In this document: one piece after another, positions 25,001 to 37,016 of the stretch
Position numbering within the stretch: the first letter of the stretch is position 1
How the letters are laid out: every line of letters begins with the position of its first letter
Notes under the pieces: generated by a model
Database searches by the model: none
Seen by the model: the letters and a program-made list of their open reading frames with translations, nothing else
What the model was told of the DNA's origin: nothing
Source: Orobanche coerulescens
Taxonomy: Eukaryota > Streptophyta > Magnoliopsida > Lamiales > Orobanchaceae
Direction: 5' to 3'
NCBI GenBank assembly: GCA_033398695.1
Contig: CM065819.1
Location: forward strand, 7,861,501 to 7,925,500
DNA length: 64,000 bases
Position numbers and translations under genes: made by a program

Positions 25001-25300
25001 AATCACGATACGTGATCGAATAACCAAACCGAAGTTCATAACACGTCTAACAAAGTTAAACGGACATACGGGAAACTCGAAACAGCAGTTTCGAACGAGA
25101 TTCGCAAGAATCGAACTCAAGTGCGGAAAAGTCGCTAAAAAGCTCGGAACTCAACAAAACGATACCGAAACGAACTCGGATGACAAAAAGTTCAGAATTA
25201 ATCATTCTCAGAATGACGAAACGGTCATGGGCGAGTCGTCAAAACGGACTTCCGCTGAAAAAAAAAGAAATTACCGGAAATCGAAATTACGGGTATTACA
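22015..25300 (-). repeat. 5' LTR of LARD-1 (3286 bp)
   Basis: Same start, end and internal order as the 3' LTR. The palindrome array (24595-24760) is shorter and more degenerate than in the 3' LTR, although the rest is nearly the same. Confidence 0.9.
24595..24760 (-). promoter_or_regulatory. Palindrome array in the 5' LTR of LARD-1
   Basis: GTGCCGCGGCAC-type units with TATGCCGCGGCC variants, fewer than in the 3' LTR. A TATA-like TATTTAAGG follows at about 24570-24579 on the minus strand. Confidence 0.65.
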
Positions 25301-25305
25301 GTCTC

Positions 25306-25657
25306 CTTCCTTTACGAAGTGTCATATGATGTGGTACTTGCGTTTGATATGTTTACTTGCCTTGTGAGCTCGTGGTTCCCTCAAATTTGCGACTGCACCA
25401 GTATTATCACAATAAAGTGTAATACCCTCTGGTAAATCAGGAATCACATCTAAGTCCTGCAGGAAGTACTTGAGACACACTGCCTTCTTGGCTGCCTCAG
25501 AGGCTGCCACGTACTCGGCTTCCAAGGTAGAGTCCGAGATGCATTTCTGCTTCACATTCCTCCAACCAATGGCTCCACCTCCCAGGATAAACACATAACC
25601 CGAAGTAGACTTGGACTTTTCTTTGTCCGATGAAAAATCTGAGTCAGTGTATCCCAC
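25306..25657 (-). pseudogene. RNase H, N-terminal part, of the Tork-like copia
   Basis: Reads GYTDSDFSSDKEKSKSTSGY (first catalytic Asp) and later STLEAEYVAASEAAKKAV (Glu) and YCDNTGAVANL (second Asp), all standard for copia RNase H. The frame is cut at 25305 by LARD-1 and its end lies at 16375-16501. Confidence 0.88.
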
Positions 25658-26628
25658 CGGATACAGGTCATCTGATATACAAGCATGTACTCCCTAGTCC
25701 TTCTCAGGTACTTGAGTATGTACTTGACAGCAATCCAGTGTCTTGGTCCTGGGTTTGACTGATATCTAGCAGCCATGCCTACGGCATGACAGATATCTGG
25801 TCTAGTGCAAAGCAAAACATACATGAGACTCCCCACAGCAGATGCATAAGGGACCATCTTTATGTCCTCTATCTCCTTTTGTGTATTGGGACACATATCC
25901 TTAGATAGTTGAATTCCATGTCTATAAGGTAGAAAACCTTTCTTGGAATTCTCCATGCTAAACCACTTTAGCACTGTATCGATATAGGATGCCTGGGATA
26001 AGCACAACATCCTTTTATTCCAATCACGAAAGATCCTGATTCCAAGGATGTGTCCTGCTTCTCCTAGATCCTTCATATCGAACTGCTCAGATAGCCATAC
26101 CCGTACGTCCGATAATTCCTTCACGTTGTTTCCAATCAGAAGGATATTGTCTACATACAGTACAAGAAACACCAACACGTTTTCATCGTATTTCTTATAT
26201 ACACAACTCTCACTCGAACATTGGACGAATCCATACGACTGGACAACTTCGTCAAAACGAGTGTTCCAAGATCTAGATGCTTGCTTAAGTCCATAAATGG
26301 ATTTCTTAAGTTTGCACACCAAGTGCTCTTCTCCTTTAGCAATGAATCCCTCTACTTGGCGCATATAGATTTCCTTGTCTAGACTCCCATTCAAGAATGC
26401 AGTCTTGACATCCATTTGCCAAATCTCCAGATCCAAATGTGCAGCTATAGCTAAAAGAATCTGAATTGACTTAAGCATGGCTACCGGCGAAAAGGTTTCA
26501 TCATAATCGATACCCTCTTTCTGAGTGTAACCTTTTGCAACAAGCCTTTGCTTTGAAGGTTTCAACCTTCCCGTCACCTCTTTTCTTTCACTTGTAGACC
26601 CATTTACTCCTAATGGCTTGTACACCAT
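25552..26628 (-). pseudogene. Reverse transcriptase of the Tork-like copia, catalytic motif altered
   Basis: A 358-codon open frame covers the copia [41 protein letters not shown] and SIYGLKQASRSWNTRFDE. The catalytic box reads YVDN where the family has YVDD; a G-to-A change explains it and should abolish catalysis. The C-terminus runs out of frame into the RNase H ORF that overlaps it, so a frameshift lies near 25660. Confidence 0.88.
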
Positions 26629-27130
26629 CAGGTAGCTCTACTAGCTCCCACACTTGATTGGAATCCATAGATCCCATTTCTGATTCCATTGCTACTTGCC
26701 AGGAGTCAGCATCTTTATCTTGGATTGCCTCCTTATAGGTCCATGGATATGATTCATCTTTGTATGGGAATGAGTTCGAAGACTTTCCCATGCTTATGAA
26801 TCGTTCCGGCTGACGAACAACCCTCCCACTACGATGAGGCAAATCCTGAGTTGGTGTAAAAGTATCAAAATCGATACGTGGTGCAGTGTTAGTTGGCGCT
26901 TGTATGATTGGTATAGACGGAGTCTCGCCCCTCAGCTCTTCCAGAATTATCTCGCTCATGGGCTTGTGACTAATCATATAATCCTCTTCCAAAAATCGGG
27001 CATTGGTGCTAACAATGACCTTCTGATCCTGGGGACTATAGAACAAGCCACCCTTCGTTACCTTAGGATATCCTACAAACACTCGCACTTCTGTACGAGA
27101 TGCCAACTTATCAGCTTCCTTATTCAGCAC
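26588..27130 (-). pseudogene. Integrase C-terminus and integrase-RT linker of the Tork-like copia
   Basis: 180-codon frame with RVFVGYPKVTKGGLFYSPQD (integrase C-terminal region), DLPHRSGRVVRQPERF, and the start of RT (WQVAMESEMGSMDSNQVWEL). It overlaps the RT frame by 41 bp in another frame. Confidence 0.82.
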
Positions 27131-27145
27131 ATGTGCTGGAGTACC

Positions 27146-27490
27146 CTAAATCCGAACATGTCCTAGACTAGGCTTACGCCAACTCCACAGTTCTGTGGGT
27201 GTTTTTGGAACTGATTTCGAAGGCACCAGGTTTATAATGTACGCCGCTGTTTCTAAGGCGTATACCCAAAACGAAATAGGTAAATCTGAATAACTCATCA
27301 TTGATATAATCATTTCTAAAAGAGTCTTATTCCTTCTTTCAGCCACACCATTTTGTTGTGGAGTTCCCGGCGCGGTGAGCTGGGATGAAATCCCCTCATT
27401 CGCCAAGAAATCCAAAAACTTTCCACTAAGGTATTCGCCACCACGATCAGATCGTAGTGACTTGATATTCTTCCCATGATGTTTCTCCAT
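27146..27490 (-). pseudogene. Integrase catalytic core, second part, of the Tork-like copia
   Basis: Carries LRSDRGGEYLSGKF (second catalytic Asp) and TAPGTPQQNGVAERRNKTLL (catalytic Glu). The first Asp is in the frame at 27536-28432, from which stops separate it. Confidence 0.87.
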
Positions 27491-27535
27491 TTCAGCCTTG
27501 AAGTCTCTGAACTTGTCAAAGGCTTCAGACTTACG

Positions 27536-28432
27536 TCACGTCAAATAGATGTATCCATATCTCGAATAATCATCTATAAACGTGATGAAATATTCGAAAT
27601 CACCCCTAGCCTGGATATTCATTGGACCACATACATCCGTATGAACCAATTCTAACACATTCTGAGTACGGTTTCCCTTGTTTTTAAAAACCCTTTTAGT
27701 CATCTTACCTTCCAGACATGATTCACAAATTAGAAATGACTCAACTTGGAGATCATCCAATAGGCCATCATCTACCAATCTTTGAATCCTTACAAGGTTT
27801 ACATGCCCTAACCGTAAATTCCACAGATATGTTTGGTTTATGCTTGAAGGTTCTTTTCTCTTTTTAGGTTTAGACAAAGAGTTAAGTGATTTATGCATAG
27901 GAGTTTGTGCAGTATTAACGACATATAGTCCATCATTAAAAATACCTTTGCAAATATATTCACCGCTTCTTTTCTTAATAATGTCATCATCATCAAAAGA
28001 AACTGAATAACCATCGCCTTTTAATTTAGAAACCGAAATTAAATTCATTCTAAAATCCGGTACTAATAATACATTATTGAGGACTAATAATTTATCATTA
28101 ATCTTGAACTGCACGACTCCCAGTTTAACAGCCATAAGCCTGGAATAATCGCCCCAGTTGATGGTAATCTTACCCACACTAAGCTGCTTGGTTACCTGAA
28201 AACCATGCGAGTCAAAGCAAACATGATCAGTGGAGCCTGAATCAACTATCCACGAAGTGGAAGAACAAGCTGCCAAACATGTTTTGACTACTAGTGCACG
28301 AGACATACCTTTCTTAAGAGCAGTGCAGTCCGCTTTAAAATGTCCTTTCTGACTGCACTTGTAGCACTTTCCCTTTGGCTTTTTGTTCGCCTCGGGGTGA
28401 GAAGCCTTGCTTTTTACCTTAAGGGTTGCCAC
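27536..28432 (-). pseudogene. Gag zinc knuckle, protease and integrase N-terminus of the Tork-like copia
   Basis: 298-codon frame with an intact zinc knuckle CYKCSQKGHFKADC, protease active site WIVDSGSTDHVC, the pre-integrase zinc-binding region (LRLGHVN and CESCLEGK), and the first integrase Asp (VHTDVCGPM) followed by FIDDYSRYGYIY. It ends in a stop before the second integrase segment. Confidence 0.88.
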
Positions 28433-28519
28433 TTGCTTCTGGCCAACCTGCTTTTTCTTCTTTCCCCATTTGGTTTTGGAAGAAGTAGCATAGGTTGCCG
28501 CAAGAATCTGATGATAACC

Positions 28520-29116
28520 TTATTTGAAGAGACCTTCAGCAGATTGAAGCTCTGTCAGAAGTTCCGCCAAACTATATGTCCTACGGTTCATATTGTAGTT
28601 AAGGCGGAACTGCTCAAAGCTTCTTGGCAAGCTGCCTAAGATAATATCGACCTGCGTCTCCGCATCGATAGTATCCCCCAGTATGCTCAGTTTATTCACA
28701 TGAGACATCATTTTCAGAACATGATCCCTTACTGGGGTCCCTTCAGACATTTGGGTTGTCATCAATACCCTCATTGCATTTTGTCTAGCCACCCTGTTCT
28801 AATGACCAAACATCTCGGTGAGACTTTTCATCATTTCTGCGGCCGAGCCCATCGTCTGGTGCTGATGCTGCAATACATTTGTCAGTGAAGCCAAAATGTA
28901 ACAGCGAGCCATCTCGTCAGACTTCTTCCATTTTCGGAATTCAGCCAACTCTTCAGGAGTGGCATCCGGTTCTGGTTCTAGAGGGATCTCCTCGATTAAG
29001 ACAAATTTATGCCCCTCAGCAGTCAGGACAATGTCAAGATTTCTTTTCCAATCGGCAAAGTTAGTGCCATCAAGTTTATTTTCTTTGAGAATAACAGCTA
29101 GTGGATTGAAAGACAT
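28520..29116 (-). pseudogene. Gag of the Tork-like copia, broken by an in-frame stop
   Basis: Starts MSFNPLAVILKENKLDGTNF, the usual N-terminus of this copia gag type. It continues through ADWKRNLDIVLTAEGHKF, reaches a TAG at about 28799, then carries on in the same frame with RVLMTTQMSEGTPVRDHVLK and ILGSLPRSFEQFRLNYNMN to a TAA at 28520. Both stops are single changes from sense codons. It begins 1.4 kb downstream of the PBS. Confidence 0.85.
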
Positions 29117-30484
29117 CTGAGATAAAAATTAAAAACATCCATCACATAATGCATAGCAAAATATATCGAAAAACCTCAAAACACAATATATATGCTAGCA
29201 ACCAACACCTCAAAAAATTCGCACATGCAAGCCACAATCGTGTGGACGTTTACACACACATTTTCCAAGTAGAGTTTTACGTCTTTAATTTTATTATCAA
29301 GTCAAATTACGTTATGACAAGTAAAATTAATAGTTGGTTTTTCTTGGCCATGTATTAATTAACATAGACTCCGATGGGGAGCTTATTAATTAACACACCT
29401 AAGTGAACACCATAATTTAACATTCTTAAAATATTATCTTTTAAATAATAGTCCTACAGATGGGGAGGTCCTATCATAAAAAGTAATATTTACCTTATGT
29501 TATTATTTTGAAATTTAAAACTAGTGAACCTATAATTAGCACATCCGATATGGAGGAAGACCCTAATGTCAACGCGCATGCTAATTACTTCACAATTTAA
29601 ATTAATTATGGAGGCCAATTTGATTTTATTTTAAAAATAAATCAATTTAATCACTTAGTTATTTTAGCCTTAAGGTTTTTAATTTTCTCGTCCTAACATG
29701 CAGAAACATATCACGCATACATTCATACATGCCATACATCAAAATAATAAAAACCAAAAATAAAGCATGGATAATTAAATTATCCAATTATCATGGTCTT
29801 CTTCCTTGAGTTGAACTCGAGAAAATCTTCGACTTGATCTCTCCCACTGAATCAAGCATCTCGTCGCTCCTCCCCGGCCGGGCCGTGGATTTCCAAAATT
29901 AAAATTTCACTTTTATGCAAAATTAATTACATAAAAAAATAATTTTAAATCCCGACTCTCCAGCGGACGCAACGAACGGCGGCGAAACGGACCGGACCAA
30001 AAACTGGACGACCCGACCCGAACCAACGAACCGGCCCGGACCAGGCTACCCGCGGCATCGGCTGCTCGGCGGCGATCGTGTCTTGCTGCGGCCTTCTTTC
30101 TCGTCGGCGTCGCCAGCCGATCCGGCGATCCGTTTACGCTCTATTTCTTCATGATCCCGTCTTTTCTGAATTCGATTACAATTTTATACAAAATAAAATA
30201 CATCGAAATTACATCAAGATTACACGAAAAATAAAATACCTAGAACTACCCGTGGATTTTCTCACGAGAAAAACCATTAGATGCCTCAAAAAACGGGCCA
30301 AACCAATAATTGCATAATCAATAAAAATAAATGAATAAACCATTCATATAAACCATGATAATTGAATAATATCACCTGCAAGAACACATCTAGCAAAATA
30401 TTCCAACATCAAAATATATGAATATTTAAATTGCTATCAATTAATCACCAAAATTAATTAAAATAGCAAAAAGCCTAAAAATCC
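29117..30484 (-). other. Untranslated leader of the Tork-like copia
   Basis: About 1.4 kb, AT-rich with a short GC-rich block near 29870-30110. No sustained coding frame; the plus-strand frame at 30078-30317 lacks recognisable content. Confidence 0.65.
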
Positions 30485-30485
30485 G

Positions 30486-30497
30486 GCTCTGATACCA
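30486..30497 (-). other. Primer-binding site of the Tork-like copia
   Basis: Minus-strand TGGTATCAGAGC, 2 bp after the LTR end: a perfect initiator tRNA-Met match. Confidence 0.92.
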
Positions 30498-30499
30498 AT

Positions 30500-31982
30500 T
30501 GTTGGAAAGTAAAACGCATCGGAAGCGAAGTTTGAGAAATATGATAATCGCATTTTACGCATCCACGAGCATAAGATCTATTTAGGCATGCTAATTAATT
30601 AATTACTAAGACTAATAAGCAATTTAAATATTATTTATTATTTATTAATTAAATATGTTGATAATTAAAATATCCTAATCTAGATCCAAAGATCATAGGA
30701 TATCACCTTTTGAAGAGTATTGGTTGATTTCGTCTTGATCACCTTGTATTTCTACCTTTAGACCTTCTAGAGTATGATCCGCCTTAACCGGACGTTGTGT
30801 GGGCAACGAGCTACCGGATCTTGTTTGGACAACTTTGGATCGGCCGAACCCTTCTTATTTGTGATCACTTTATTTTTTCTTTGCTTTCTAGTATTTTTTG
30901 AACACTCTTAGCAAATTAATTGTGTTATCTAAATTGTAGAATCAAAGACACAAGTCTCAATCTACAATTAAACACAAGGGAAACAATTTGATCACACAAC
31001 CTCACAAGAAAGCATAAAATCGGCCAACACCCCATAAATCCTATATATAGGCTCTTGGACTACTAGGGATCTTAAGGAGGATTATGGAAGGACTCCAAAT
31101 AAATTCATCTTACCTTATTAGGACTCTTCCTAATATAATGAATCTATTAATATCAATTTAGTCCACTAAAAAGTTGATATTGCACTTCCTACTAAAATCC
31201 CAAATTACGAAATTGGGCTCCTTATTAAATATATTATTTCCCGTGTTTAAGATATTGAATGTCCATTAATTAATTATAAGCTACTGACATCTTTAATTAA
31301 TTAATATCTTATCCAAGAGTAGTACCACTCGAACCTTATTATTATATCGGAATTAAATCCACCTGCAGGGTTTAATATAATAATCATTATCGAGCTCCTC
31401 AAGGGGACATCATCAACCCGCATGAGTCGGGACACAATTTCTAGTAATATCGTATAAATAATATTATTGCCCAAGATACGAGGCTTATTGAGTCGATCAT
31501 TTTGACTCTCACCTATGGTGAATCAAAGCAATAATTATTATAAATACGCAATTAAATATTATATACTTAGAATTAAGAAATAATAATTATCCGAGATTTA
31601 CGTTTCTTCTTACAGTCAGTATAGAAGACACTATCTCACCTCGATCCAGTTTAACGTATGCAAATACGCTAATGCATGCTAATAGTCAAGGCCAACTAAT
31701 CTCAAGCATACACTACAACCTTTTATATAATTTGTCTAATAATTATATAGGTTGTGAACTTATTATATTATTTTATAAGGCACCGATAATGTGATCTTCC
31801 GTGTGACACCAACACACCATATTATCTACAATATAAAATAATTAGACATTTCATTTGCATAACCATAACGTGAATAAATATGCAAAACATGTGATTAAAT
31901 GTAACTAATATTCTCATAGGTAGTTTCAGGAAAATTAGGTAATACAAGCATAAAGTATGTTTTGCAGTATACAATCCTAACA
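30500..31982 (-). repeat. 5' LTR of the Tork-like copia (1483 bp)
   Basis: Plus-strand start TGTTGGAAAGTAAAACGCAT, end CAATCCTAACA, followed by the TSD CCATG. Confidence 0.93.
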
Positions 31983-32031
31983 CCATGGTCGGCAACTTTT
32001 GGCTGGCGTGCGAAAAGGCAAGTCAACTCCG

Positions 32032-32273
32032 AGTTAACATACGTTATGAGTGGTACATTACGTACGTTAAATGGGTATATGCTGTAGCAAGTCAATGCTT
32101 TGTAACGTACGCTATGGCAGAGGTGTTACGTACGTAATACAGGGCACGAAATGAGGCAATGGGTTCTGGAGTAGCGTTACATACGCTATCGACGTCCGAT
32201 AACGTACGTAAAGGATGCTACGTACGTTAAGATGGTCATGTAACGTACGTAAGGTATGAAAGTTTATATATAT
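32032..32273 (+). promoter_or_regulatory. Palindrome array of G2, second half, with TATA box
   Basis: Eight or so TAACGTACGTTA-like units (for example near 32066, 32104, 32126, 32201, 32218 and 32241), then TTTATATATAT (32263-32273). With 14556-14760 it makes one array split by the copia insertion. Confidence 0.7.
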
Positions 32274-33393
32274 GTGAGACTCCGTCATTTTGCTATTTTG
32301 AGGAGTCCCACCTCGTTTCTTAGTCTCTCAACCCTCCGAGGCCGATTGTGGCTCTTCTAACTCGGTTGTGAGCTTGGGGAGCATGGATTGGAGTTGTTCT
32401 TAGAGTTGATAATGATTATTGGAAGGAGTTCGATTATTCTTCATTGTAGTTCTGCAATACCAGGTAACATTCGTGTTCCTCTAATTATAGCTCGAGTTTG
32501 GAGTGATGTTTACATGTTAGGAAACATGTTAATCTACCTTATTGTTATTACGATGTTATACATGAATAAATGGTATTGTGACAAGAGATTGAAAATATTG
32601 ATTAAAGTTATTCATGTTTTAAGGGTGGCGATTCGTTCAAACATGCTCGTATGATGGATTATCGGGTTTTGTTATTGATATATGAGTATTGATACGATTG
32701 TAGTGGTTTTGGATCGTGATGAAAAGATATGTCGATGTAATTCCCTCCTTCACTTCAGATACTTGATGTTATTGTCGTTGTTTAATTCGTATAATGACTA
32801 TTATGGTAGTATTGCTATGATTCTTGGTGTTATGAATAATGCATGTCGAAGAAGATGATGATATGTGTGTATTGATCGGGTTATGAGTGAAATGTAATTA
32901 GGTTAGAGGTTAGATAACATATTGGACTATGTTGTCTTAGTGATTATGAACAAGGTGATGTTAATTGGATGTGCTTACGGAATAAGTCACGTTCTTTAGG
33001 AACTCTTGAAATGTATATGAGATTGATTTCAGAATCGAGTATGTTATAATCCTGGTTATCGGGTTTAATTGATTGTTGGTATTATTATCGGTTTATGAAA
33101 ACGTATTGTGGTTATGGATTCTTGATTGATTGATTTGGGTTGTTTGGATTTATGTTTGACTGCGGTGTCGTTGAACCGTTGAGTTTGATTGGTTGGCTAT
33201 GTCGGCTATTGATTGTTATCGGATTGTTGTTTATTGATTATTGCAATAGGTTGTGATAATTGATCATTGGTTAGAAACGTGTGTTGCGGTCGTGTTCGAG
33301 AATGTTCGTGAATTGCATTGTCCAGGACCAAGGAGCTTGTAGACGAAGGCAAAGAATTGATAGCGGCTTCACTATCGTCGTATCGGCATCGCT

Positions 33394-34616
33394 GCAAGTT
33401 ATTACTTGTTCAGTTTATAATATTTAATGAATGGTTTCAGTTTCATTTCATTTATAATGCATATAGCAATGATTATTATTGTGAACTCTAGAGATTGGGA
33501 TTGTATGTTGTTTTCCAATTTTTGGGAGTTAAATCATAATGTATATGATTTACATTCGTTATTAGTATAATTGGGTATCGAGGATACATTGTGGTAAATG
33601 CGAGGATATGAGTCATCTACAGTCCGTGGTACTTTTGGATCGTCGAATATTGAGAAAATTGTTAGTGATGGTTTTGACACCGAGATTTCTCTCGAAGGAC
33701 TCGGGCAAGTGCTCTAATCATTTCTGTCATCTTGTGTCGATCATGTTGTGATACATACATGTATTGTTGTTGTCATGTATTTGTGTATTGTTGTTATCAT
33801 GCAGTTGTGCATTGTTGTCATATGTCCACCATGCGTTGGTCCGACGGGATCATCATGGGAATCTATAGTTGTGTGCGCTGGATCGTTGGACAGGTATTTC
33901 CACCATGCGTTGGTCCGACGGGATCATCATGGGAATCTATGTTGTGTGCGCAGGATCGTTGGATTACCATGTGTGGTTGTTGTGCATATGTATATTATTG
34001 GTTATCCACCTCATGTTGATCTAATAGGGTCATCTTGGGATCTATGCTGTGTGCGCTAGATCATCGGATTTCCATTGAGTATACATTGCTGTTATTGTTG
34101 TGGGCATATTGATGTCGTCATGTGAGTATGCATTTGTAGGTATTGTGTTAGGACCATGTTTGTATGTTGTATTGGTCTGTTCTCGGATTAGACTGACGTG
34201 ATTCATCGTGGCATTGCGTATCCTGAGGTATGTTTCGTATTTCCTTTTTGGTACTTGTCTTTGATGGACAATCGATTTTCGTATCGAGATTTAATAATGA
34301 TATCCGATGGATTGAATTGGTCATAGTTGGTATATTTCTTATCAGTGAGCTATGATGTTTTGATAATCTTGGGTATTGCTTGAGGTACAGTGCAGATGTT
34401 TGGGTATGAGTTTATTGCGTTGTTGAGGATACGAGATGTGAATTTTGGTAAGGATTACTTTGGTAAGGATTGTCACGTGTTGGCAAAGTTATGGCGGTAA
34501 GATTACATTGGTGGTATTCTTACTTAGTAATTTTATTGATATGCAATTATTGACATGATGTGATCGTTATCACTGTTGAGTATTATGGCTGACCCAGTCG
34601 TGGGCTTTCTTTTTAG
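33394..34616 (+). other. Candidate GC-AG leader intron in G2
   Basis: GCAAGTTATTACTTG at 33394 aligns with the GC-donor site of the other families, though GCT rather than AAG precedes it. TTTCTTTTTAG/GTTC (AG at 34615-34616) is a good acceptor. The three-copy repeat lies between them. Confidence 0.3.
33826..34080 (+). repeat. Three-copy ~75-100 bp tandem repeat in G2
   Basis: Units near 33826, 33900 and 34003 share TTGGTCCGACGGGATCATCA-like sequence. The block resembles TTGGTCCGACGGGATCACGG in the Del leader (55326 and 62454). Confidence 0.85.
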
Positions 34617-34917
34617 GTTCTTGGGATATCGAGCTTGTAGCGGTCGTGAGGAAATGAGCTTCCCGGTGGATACTGGCTATGGCATGTGTTTGTGAATCGA
34701 GTACTTTGACTAGTTGTTGTATTCCGCTGCTATAGTATTTTTAACTGTTTGTCTTTTCCGCTGCGTGAGTATTTTTAAATGGCCTTTTAGTTTTTGGCAA
34801 CTTAAGTTACTTTGGAAAATCGTTTTCTAAACTATTTTGTCGGTACGTGTAAGCGGTGGCTTAACGTATACTTTTGAAATCGTCAAGTTTAGGCATTTTG
34901 GCCTTGGACTTTCAACG

Positions 34918-37016
34918 AGATTTTCTTGCGTCAGGATCCACTCCTAATGCTGTTTAGTTGGTTGAGTGCCTGCCATAATGCTGTAGGCATAAGGCGGAAT
35001 GCATCTTCCACATCATTAATAGCGGAGTTAAGCTTAGGCAGCTCATCATATGCAGTCTCACGCATCCAGTTGAGTTCTTTACCAACAACGTATAGGTCCT
35101 TGACAACGTCCTGCAGAAACACTATTTGGCGATCGGTGGTGTGGAGTTGCTATATGCGGGCTTCGGTGCGCGGGGAGCCAAGGTGCGTAATTTTTGAATC
35201 ATCTGGTTCTCCAAGTTAATGAAGAACCACATGATGACGGGGTTGTCGTGGTCTGTCATCGGGCAGAAAACCATCATCAGAATCTGATTTTGAGATTACA
35301 GAGAAGGGAGATGCAGGAGCTTCACAAGCAGAGGCTTCAGAAGGTAGTGATGTAGGTTCAGTCTCGGAGACAAAAGGGACTGATTCCTTCTGTCTAGTTT
35401 GTTCGTCTGTAGTCGGACGTACAGGAAGGACTAAATCCTCCTGCCGACTTTCAGCTTCCGCCTGATCCGGAAAATGGAATGAATCCTCTTGGCGGGTCGG
35501 CATCTTCAGAATGGGGGACATGCTGGGTGTCCTGTTCGGGAGCAGCTTCCTCTTCAGAGATGACAAGAGGGACTGATTCCTCCTGTTGTTGATTTTGAGC
35601 ATCTTTCTGTTGAGGGGGAGGGGACTGTTATTTAACAGATGCCCCTAAACCTGTTGTGATTGTAGCTTGGACATCTCACCTTCCCTGGCCTCTTCACGGC
35701 TGATCCTTAGACCGGCCTGTAGGGCATCACCGTCGTCGTCCAAGTCAGGGTCGGAGTGGTGGATAGTCTATGGAGCTTTATCAATGGACTGCGACTTCCC
35801 TTTGAGCCTAGCCTTCTCTTTTTCCGTGTAGTAGTCAAAGATTATCTCGCGGAAAAAGTTATCCTCCCAGCAGATCAGGACTTCGACGTTCTGGGTGTCT
35901 GTGACCTCCAGAGAAAATAATTCCTCATCCTTCCAGTCGGCCTAGTCGTACAGGTTGTCGTATGGGGCGACCCTGTAGGACTTCTAGATTTTGAAGCATT
36001 CATAAGCTTCCTCGATTTGAACCTGGAGGACAATATTATTTATAATGTCATTTGGGGAGGGACGCCGTACAGTAGTTTGGTCTACCATTCGTATGGGATC
36101 CTCAACAGGTATGGGAGCCTGTTGTGGAAAGGAATCCCGAATAGGGGATCGTACCATGTGGGGAGAGGGACTCCGTACAGGGGTGGGTACCCTATTAGGA
36201 GTAACGGATTTTGGCTCCAAATGGGCAGCTGAATCACCGGATCCTTCCAACTTGGCAAGCAGTTGGTCATCCGTCATAGCCGCCACAGGCTCAGGATTTG
36301 CTATTTCAGCAGCAACTGCTTCTTCTAAAGGGGTTGCGCCCTATGGGATTGGTTCAGCTATAGGAAAAGAGGGGGCCTCTACAGTGACCACTGCAGTCAC
36401 TGTAGGCTCAGCCTTAGAAGACTTTTTGGTCTTCTTCGATAGGATGAGGCGATCGGCTGTCGGAAATACTTCTCTCTCTCTTCTTCTCCTCGCTCGAGAT
36501 TCTCACAGTGACTTCCCTCGGGTCACTTGAGATCGGCATGCTTCGGGGGTGGGGCCTGATGGCAATCAGGGGAGATTTATTGAACACGGCAAGTTTCATC
36601 CCACCAGTAAACTTTCCGGTGCCAATCTTCTTAGCATCTGCAGATTACTTCACTCCGCAGTGAGTGAGAATGTAGTTCAGGATGAGGTCGGAGGATTTTT
36701 TTGGCAGTTTCAGGTTTCGCAGCCTCTTCCTGAATTCTCTTTATCAGAATTTGACACTAGTTCACCTTATCTCTAGACATGATGCCCACCATCATTCTGA
36801 AGCGGAGGTTAGTGCACATTTCAAAGGCCCCTGACCGGTTCTCAACCACTCGGCAACATAAGTCATGTAGATATACGTACGATAGAGTAAAGTTTCCCTT
36901 GTGGCAAGAGGTATGGACATTCTCACCCCTCTCATCGCCAGTGAACAACCTCCAGTAGGCTATCATCAAACTTTCCGACGCGAAGGTCTCTAACTCTTCC
37001 ATTTTCAGGCCATCAA
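34918..37016 (-). pseudogene. Env-like ORF of the SIRE copia, middle part
   Basis: Minus-strand frames at 37002-36757 (VYLHDLCCRVVENRSGAFEM), 36286-35984 (Pro/Arg/Ser-rich, repeated PNRVP/PSP/PIRD motifs), 35602-35216 (acidic, repeated RQ(E/K)(D/E)S units) and 35122-34931. The well-conserved first block followed by low-complexity acidic and Pro-rich segments fits the extra ORF of SIRE/Maximus elements. Frameshifts separate the pieces. TR-GAG cuts it at 37017/45566 and G2 cuts it at about 34917. Confidence 0.5.

Larger units (their letters stand above)
16502..25300 (-). mobile_element. LARD-1: pol-less and gag-less gypsy-derived element
   Basis: LTRs 16502-19836 (3') and 22015-25300 (5') flank a 2.2 kb interior with PBS and PPT. 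A perfect 5-bp TSD GTCTC is at 16497-16501 and 25301-25305. Interior and leader match TR-GAG (37017-45566) on the opposite strand, but gag is missing. It is the innermost insertion of a four-level nest (SIRE, G2, Tork, LARD-1) and so the youngest of that stack; the two LTRs are very similar. Confidence 0.92.
14802..31982 (-). mobile_element. Tork/TAR/Angela-type Ty1/copia element, interrupted by LARD-1
   Basis: LTRs at 14802-16294 (3') and 30500-31982 (5') start TGTTG and end AACA. A perfect 5-bp TSD CCATG flanks them (14797-14801 and 31983-31987). PBS, gag, protease, integrase, RT and RNase H follow in copia order on the minus strand, and the PPT AAGCGGGAGAT precedes the 3' LTR. LARD-1 sits inside its RNase H. 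All domains are recognisable but broken by stops, and the RT catalytic motif is changed, so the copy is dead. Confidence 0.93.
14244..34917 (+). mobile_element. Gypsy LTR G2, split by the Tork-like copia; right end uncertain
   Basis: Starts TGTAATATCCTGAAT at 14244, runs to 14801 and resumes at 31988 after the nested copia and its TSD copy. About 3.5 kb of LTR remains: palindrome array (both sides of the insertion), TATA box (32263-32273), a GC-type donor candidate (33394), a three-copy tandem repeat and an acceptor candidate (34616). The usual TGTTACA end, PBS and interior are not found, and env-like sequence of the host copia resumes by about 34920. It is therefore a solo or truncated LTR, with the 3' boundary good to about 20 bp. 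No TSD partner was found for AGGGC (14239-14243). Confidence 0.7.

Noticed and set aside
30078..30317. Small plus-strand gene in the Tork-like leader
   Set aside because: It has no recognisable domain and lies in the untranslated leader of a minus-strand element.
33732..34059. Cys-rich small protein
   Set aside because: Two overlapping frames read the tandem repeat of the G2 leader; the Cys content comes from TGT-rich simple sequence.
34900..34930. Exact TSD for G2
   Set aside because: No copy of AGGGC (14239-14243) is found near the right edge, and the LTR end is missing, so no TSD is claimed.
34918..37016. Host gene with a Pro/Ser-rich protein
   Set aside because: The frames are broken and lie between the RNase H and PPT of the SIRE element once insertions are removed, so they belong to its env-like region.
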